From contig JAILKX010000051.1 in NCBI GenBank assembly GCA_024693415.1, positions 1-8,725 of the forward strand: DNA of 8,725 nt, read 5' to 3'. Position 1 is the stretch's first letter, and each line of letters starts with the position of its first letter. A program made the position numbers and the translations under genes. This DNA is from Bacilli bacterium (lineage in GTDB: Bacteria; Bacillota_I; Bacilli_A; RFN20; CAG-826). Positions 6,406 to 8,725 of this stretch are shown here, piece after piece. The notes under the pieces were generated by a model. It saw only the letters and a list, made by a program, of their open reading frames with translations, was not told the origin of the DNA and ran no database searches.

Positions 6406-7938
6406 ATGGCGTTATTGGAACTGCAGGACATCGAATTCAATTACTCCGACAAAGAGCTCTATCGCAAAGCCTCGATGAAGATCAATCCGGGCGAGCATTG
6501 CTGCCTCGTCGGAATCAACGGGTCTGGGAAGACCACTATTTTGAACATGATCGTCGGCGAGTTCCGCCCCGACAAAGGAAAAGTGATCTGGGAGCCCCAC
6601 GTCACCTACGCCTACTTGGACCAGCAGCTAAAGGTCCAGCAGGATATGCCCGTCTCATCGTATCTATATGGCGTCTACAGCGACCTCTTCGATAAGGAGA
6701 AGGAGATGGAGAATCTCTATGCCGAAGCCGCTAGCGGCGAGGGCGATTATGAGAAATTGCTCAACAAGGCGATGCGCCTAGGCGACGAGCTGGAGCAGAA
6801 AGGCTTCTATACCCTGCAGGAGAAAGTGGGCAAGCTGACCGACGGCTTAGGGTTCGACAAAAACGATTTGGGGCGACCCCTGCATGAATTATCGTCCGGC
6901 CAGCGCGAAAAAGCCTACCTCGCGAAGATGCTTCTAGAGGAAAAGGACGTCCTCATCATGGACGAGCCGACGAACTTCCTCGATCAGTTCCAAGTCGCCT
7001 GGCTTGCCGCCTATCTCGACTCCTACCCGAAGGCATTCCTCGTCGTAAGCCACGACGAAGCTTTCCTGAGGAAAATCGCCAAGGTCGTGTTCTGCTTGGA
7101 AAACAAAACAATCACGCGCTATAAGGGCGATTTCGATAGCTATCTATCGCAGCACGAGCTCGACAAGGAGCAATACCAAAAGAACTATGATGCCCAGCAG
7201 CGCTACATCAAGAAAGAAGAGGACTTCATCGCCAAGCACATCGTCCGCGCGACGAGCGCCAAAGCGGCGAAGAGCCACAGGGCGAGGCTTGCCCACCTCG
7301 AGGTTATGGATGCGCCTGGTAAAGAAGGCGGAAACGTCCACTTCAACTTCCCCTTCACCCACGACGTCGGGCAGAAGCCCCTCATCGTCGAAGAGCTCGA
7401 AATCGGATATACGTCCCCGCTCCTTTTGCCGATCAGCTTCATTTTGAAGAAGGGTGAGAAGATCGCGATCCTCGGTCAGAACGGCGTCGGCAAAACCACC
7501 TTCCTCAAGACCATCATGGGCAAAATCCCGTCCTTAGGCGGCACCTACACCTGGATAGATGGCATCAACATCAACTATTACGATCAGGACGAGAAGATCG
7601 ACCTCAGTATGTCACCCTTCGAATACGTCCACGCGAATTACCCATCTTTGGATAACACCAAGATCCGCACCACGCTAGGCGCGGTTGGGGTCAAGAAAGA
7701 ACTTGCGCTCCGCAAGATGAGCGAGCTTTCCGGCGGCGAGGTCACCAAGGCCCGCTTCGCCGTGATGACCCTTAAGAAATCGAACTTCCTGATCCTCGAC
7801 GAGCCGACCAATCACCTCGATCAAAAGGCAAAGGACGCCCTGTTCGAGGCGATTGAGAACTATCCTGGCGGCGTCATCATCGTGAGCCACGAAAAAGACT
7901 TCTACGATGGACTCGTCGACTATGAGCTGAACTTCTAA
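6406..7938 (+). CDS. ABC-F family ATPase (YdiF-like), ribosome-associated
   Basis: A 510-aa soluble protein with two ABC ATPase domains and no membrane segment. Domain 1: Walker A GINGSGKTT (36-44), signature LSSGQ (162-166), Walker B with DEPTN (186-190), switch His216. Domain 2: GQNGVGKTT (357-365), LSGGE (441-445), DEPTN (466-470), switch His495. The charged linker between them (about 245-305) is the ABC-F interdomain arm that reaches into the ribosome. Its IVRATSAKAAKS stretch resembles the YdiF type. It probably acts on translation or stalled ribosomes; a resistance role cannot be excluded but has no special support. The frame is open from an ATG at 6328, but those 26 residues cover the terminator and promoter, so 6406 is preferred. 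No clear ribosome binding site is present, as expected for a leaderless start. Its stop overlaps the convergent gene by 4 bp. Confidence 0.92.
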   Translation: MALLELQDIEFNYSDKELYRKASMKINPGEHCCLVGINGSGKTTILNMIVGEFRPDKGKVIWEPHVTYAYLDQQLKVQQDMPVSSYLYGVYSDLFDKEKEMENLYAEAASGEGDYEKLLNKAMRLGDELEQKGFYTLQEKVGKLTDGLGFDKNDLGRPLHELSSGQREKAYLAKMLLEEKDVLIMDEPTNFLDQFQVAWLAAYLDSYPKAFLVVSHDEAFLRKIAKVVFCLENKTITRYKGDFDSYLSQHELDKEQYQKNYDAQQRYIKKEEDFIAKHIVRATSAKAAKSHRARLAHLEVMDAPGKEGGNVHFNFPFTHDVGQKPLIVEELEIGYTSPLLLPISFILKKGEKIAILGQNGVGKTTFLKTIMGKIPSLGGTYTWIDGININYYDQDEKIDLSMSPFEYVHANYPSLDNTKIRTTLGAVGVKKELALRKMSELSGGEVTKARFAVMTLKKSNFLILDEPTNHLDQKAKDALFEAIENYPGGVIIVSHEKDFYDGLVDYELNF

Positions 7939-7955
7939 TTCAGCATCTGCTTTTT
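7926..7955 (+). terminator. Possible weak terminator of the ABC-F gene over the convergent stop codons
   Basis: GCTGAA (7926-7931) and TTCAGC (7939-7944) form a perfect 6-bp stem with a 7-nt loop that contains both stop codons. TTTTT follows at 7951-7955, but only after a 6-nt gap, so termination may be inefficient. On the minus strand no T-tract follows. Confidence 0.35.
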
Positions 7956-8489
7956 CTTGAGTTGGAACAAGAAGCAAAGGAGTCTGAACAAAGGCACCGA
8001 AACCCAGTAATTGAACGCCACGCAATCGTTATCGTATAGGACGACCGTGCGGCGGTGGCTCGCCTCCAAATCGCGCAAGCGCACTATTTCCTGCTGGAGT
8101 TTTGCGCTCTTTTCTTCGTCTTTGATGCCTTGGACCGCGAACATAAGAAGCGTCTGGAATTCCTTAAGCTCGGCCTGCGCCGACGCGAAGGACTCATCAT
8201 TGGTGACTTTGATTTCCTTGGTCATGACCTCATCGTATTTCGCCTTGAGGCCATCGTCGGCGAACCCTTTGGCCTCGACGATCTGATAGATTTCCTTAAG
8301 ACAGGCTTTCTTCTCGAGGAGCAATACCGTCAGCGCGTCGAGCTTCCGCGAGAGCCTTCTCCGGAAATCGAAGGCGTGCGATATGACGAAAAACGCCGAT
8401 GAGACGTAAAGGAATATGACGACGAAAAAAGCGAGCAGGACGATTTGGTACGCCTGCATCCCCGCTGCAAAGATCGGTAGGTTCGCCAT
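7935..8489 (-). CDS. Membrane-anchored coiled-coil protein, distant LemA-like
   Basis: A 184-aa protein. Residues about 14-38 form one N-terminal membrane segment. After it comes a long charged helical region (42-160) ending in LQQEIVRLRDLEASHRRTVVLYDN and then a hydrophobic, proline-containing segment (161-176) and a KKK tail. This order (membrane helix, antiparallel helices, an R-x-x-YN-like stretch, hydrophobic end) resembles LemA, whose function is poorly defined, but the usual LIPNLV and YN motifs are not clearly kept, so the family call is tentative. The C-terminal hydrophobic stretch could be a second membrane contact. The start at 8489 has no good ribosome binding site and sits 7 nt after a -10 box. 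Met11 (8459) is a possible but not better start. Convergent with the ABC-F gene (4-bp overlap) and divergent from the HAD gene. Confidence 0.72.
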   Translation of the reverse strand: MANLPIFAAGMQAYQIVLLAFFVVIFLYVSSAFFVISHAFDFRRRLSRKLDALTVLLLEKKACLKEIYQIVEAKGFADDGLKAKYDEVMTKEIKVTNDESFASAQAELKEFQTLLMFAVQGIKDEEKSAKLQQEIVRLRDLEASHRRTVVLYDNDCVAFNYWVSVPLFRLLCFLFQLKKKQMLN

Positions 8490-8496
8490 ATGAACT

Positions 8497-8524
8497 ATTC
8501 TACTTGTCCCGCGCTAGGTTTCAA
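8497..8524 (-). promoter_or_regulatory. SigmaA/sigma70-type promoter of the LemA-like gene
   Basis: Read on the minus strand, TTGAAA (8524-8519), a 16-bp spacer and TAGAAT (8502-8497) precede the ATG at 8489 by 7 nt. Transcription should start at or next to the start codon, giving a leaderless mRNA. It stands back to back with the promoter of the HAD gene; 14 bp separate the two -35 boxes. Confidence 0.62.
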
Positions 8525-8538
8525 GGCGCGCGCAAAAA

Positions 8539-8567
8539 TTGCCATTTAATGTCGACCTTAATATAAT
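8539..8567 (+). promoter_or_regulatory. Near-consensus promoter of the HAD-family gene
   Basis: TTGCCA (8539-8544), a 17-bp spacer and a perfect TATAAT (8562-8567) are followed by an expected transcription start near 8574 and a leader of about 20 nt with a ribosome binding site. This is the strongest promoter seen in the window. Confidence 0.75.
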
Positions 8568-8572
8568 TAAGG
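8556..8572. repeat. Perfect 7-bp inverted repeat over the -10 box, possible operator
   Basis: CCTTAAT and ATTAAGG flank a 3-bp centre (ATA). The repeat covers the whole TATAAT box of the HAD promoter, a place where a dimeric repressor would block polymerase. Part of the symmetry comes from the AT-rich -10 box itself, so an operator role is only possible. Confidence 0.45.
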
Positions 8573-8581
8573 CACCTGAAT

Positions 8582-8587
8582 AGGAGG
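8582..8587 (+). promoter_or_regulatory. Consensus ribosome binding site of the HAD-family gene
   Basis: A perfect AGGAGG lies 7 nt before the ATG at 8595 and fixes that start. It contrasts with the two other promoter-proximal genes in the window, which lack such a site. Confidence 0.85.
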
Positions 8588-8594
8588 CAACGCT

Positions 8595-8725
8595 ATGAAC
8601 AAACGCCCCATATGCGCCATTCTCTACGATTTTGACTCGACCCTCGCGGTCACCGACATGCAGAATTTCGGCTTCATCCCCGCCATGGGCATGACCCCCG
8701 CCGAATTCTGGGGCAGGACCACCAA
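8595..8725 (+). CDS. HAD-family hydrolase (3' truncated)
   Basis: Only the first 43 residues are in the window. YDFDSTLA (11-18) is motif I of the haloacid dehalogenase superfamily (DxDxT; nucleophile Asp12, second Asp14), with Ser15 where Gly is most common. The following FGFIPAMGMTPAEFW resembles the N-terminal part of a group of predicted HAD phosphatases of unknown substrate. The cap domain and motifs II-IV lie beyond the edge, so the substrate cannot be guessed. It has its own strong promoter and ribosome binding site and is divergent from the LemA-like gene, so it is not part of the sulfoquinovose operon. Confidence 0.82.
   Translation, partial: MNKRPICAILYDFDSTLAVTDMQNFGFIPAMGMTPAEFWGRTT

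Noticed and set aside
7187..7447. Ser/Arg/Thr-rich open frames inside several genes (example given)
   Set aside because: Frame-shifted shadows of the codon bias in real genes; no motifs, no initiation signals.
1..8725. CRISPR arrays, tRNA or rRNA genes, insertion sequences, phage genes
   Set aside because: No spaced direct repeats, cloverleaf-like segments, transposase motifs or target-site duplications were seen by eye; the window is almost fully coding.

Overview
This GC-rich window, with codons strongly biased to C or G at the third position, looks like an uncultured bacterium, most likely a Bacillota member from a gut or rumen. The reasons are the gene families (an SFT-type sulfoglycolysis operon, a DUF4867 protein, a YdiF-like ABC-F protein), AGGAGG-type ribosome binding sites, sigma70/sigmaA-type promoters, and TAA, TGA and TAG all used as stops (standard bacterial code). 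The lineage is inferred from gene content and codon use only.

Positions 1-6316 are the downstream part of one tightly packed plus-strand operon for sulfoquinovose (SQ, the sulfonated sugar of plant and cyanobacterial sulfolipid). In order it holds: a 5'-truncated GH31 sulfoquinovosidase, a transaldolase, a beta-hydroxyacid-dehydrogenase-type reductase, a FucI/AraA-type sugar isomerase, a DUF4867 protein, a TauE/SafE exporter and a ROK-type repressor. Read as a pathway: the glycosidase frees SQ, the isomerase makes 6-deoxy-6-sulfofructose (SF), the transaldolase moves a three-carbon unit to an acceptor and leaves 3-sulfolactaldehyde (SLA), the reductase turns SLA into 2,3-dihydroxypropanesulfonate (DHPS), and TauE exports the C3 sulfonate. 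No sugar kinase is present, as expected for the transaldolase (SFT) route and not for the sulfo-EMP route. An SQ importer is not seen and may lie upstream of the window.

The operon ends in a hairpin plus T-tract (6317-6371). The -35 box of the next promoter starts inside that T-tract and drives an ABC-F ATPase (6406-7938). Its stop overlaps by 4 bp the stop of a convergent minus-strand membrane protein of LemA-like layout (7935-8489). A 105-bp divergent intergenic region then carries two back-to-back promoters, for the LemA-like gene and for a HAD-family phosphatase that runs off the right edge.

Points for a second look: Gln replaces the sulfonate-contacting Arg in the sulfoquinovosidase; Lys sits at the matching sulfonate-binding position of the SLA reductase; DUF4867 is an uncharacterised operon partner with a cupin-like set of possible metal ligands; the ROK protein has lost its zinc cysteines; and two promoters place their -10 exactly 7 nt before the ATG, which predicts leaderless mRNAs.
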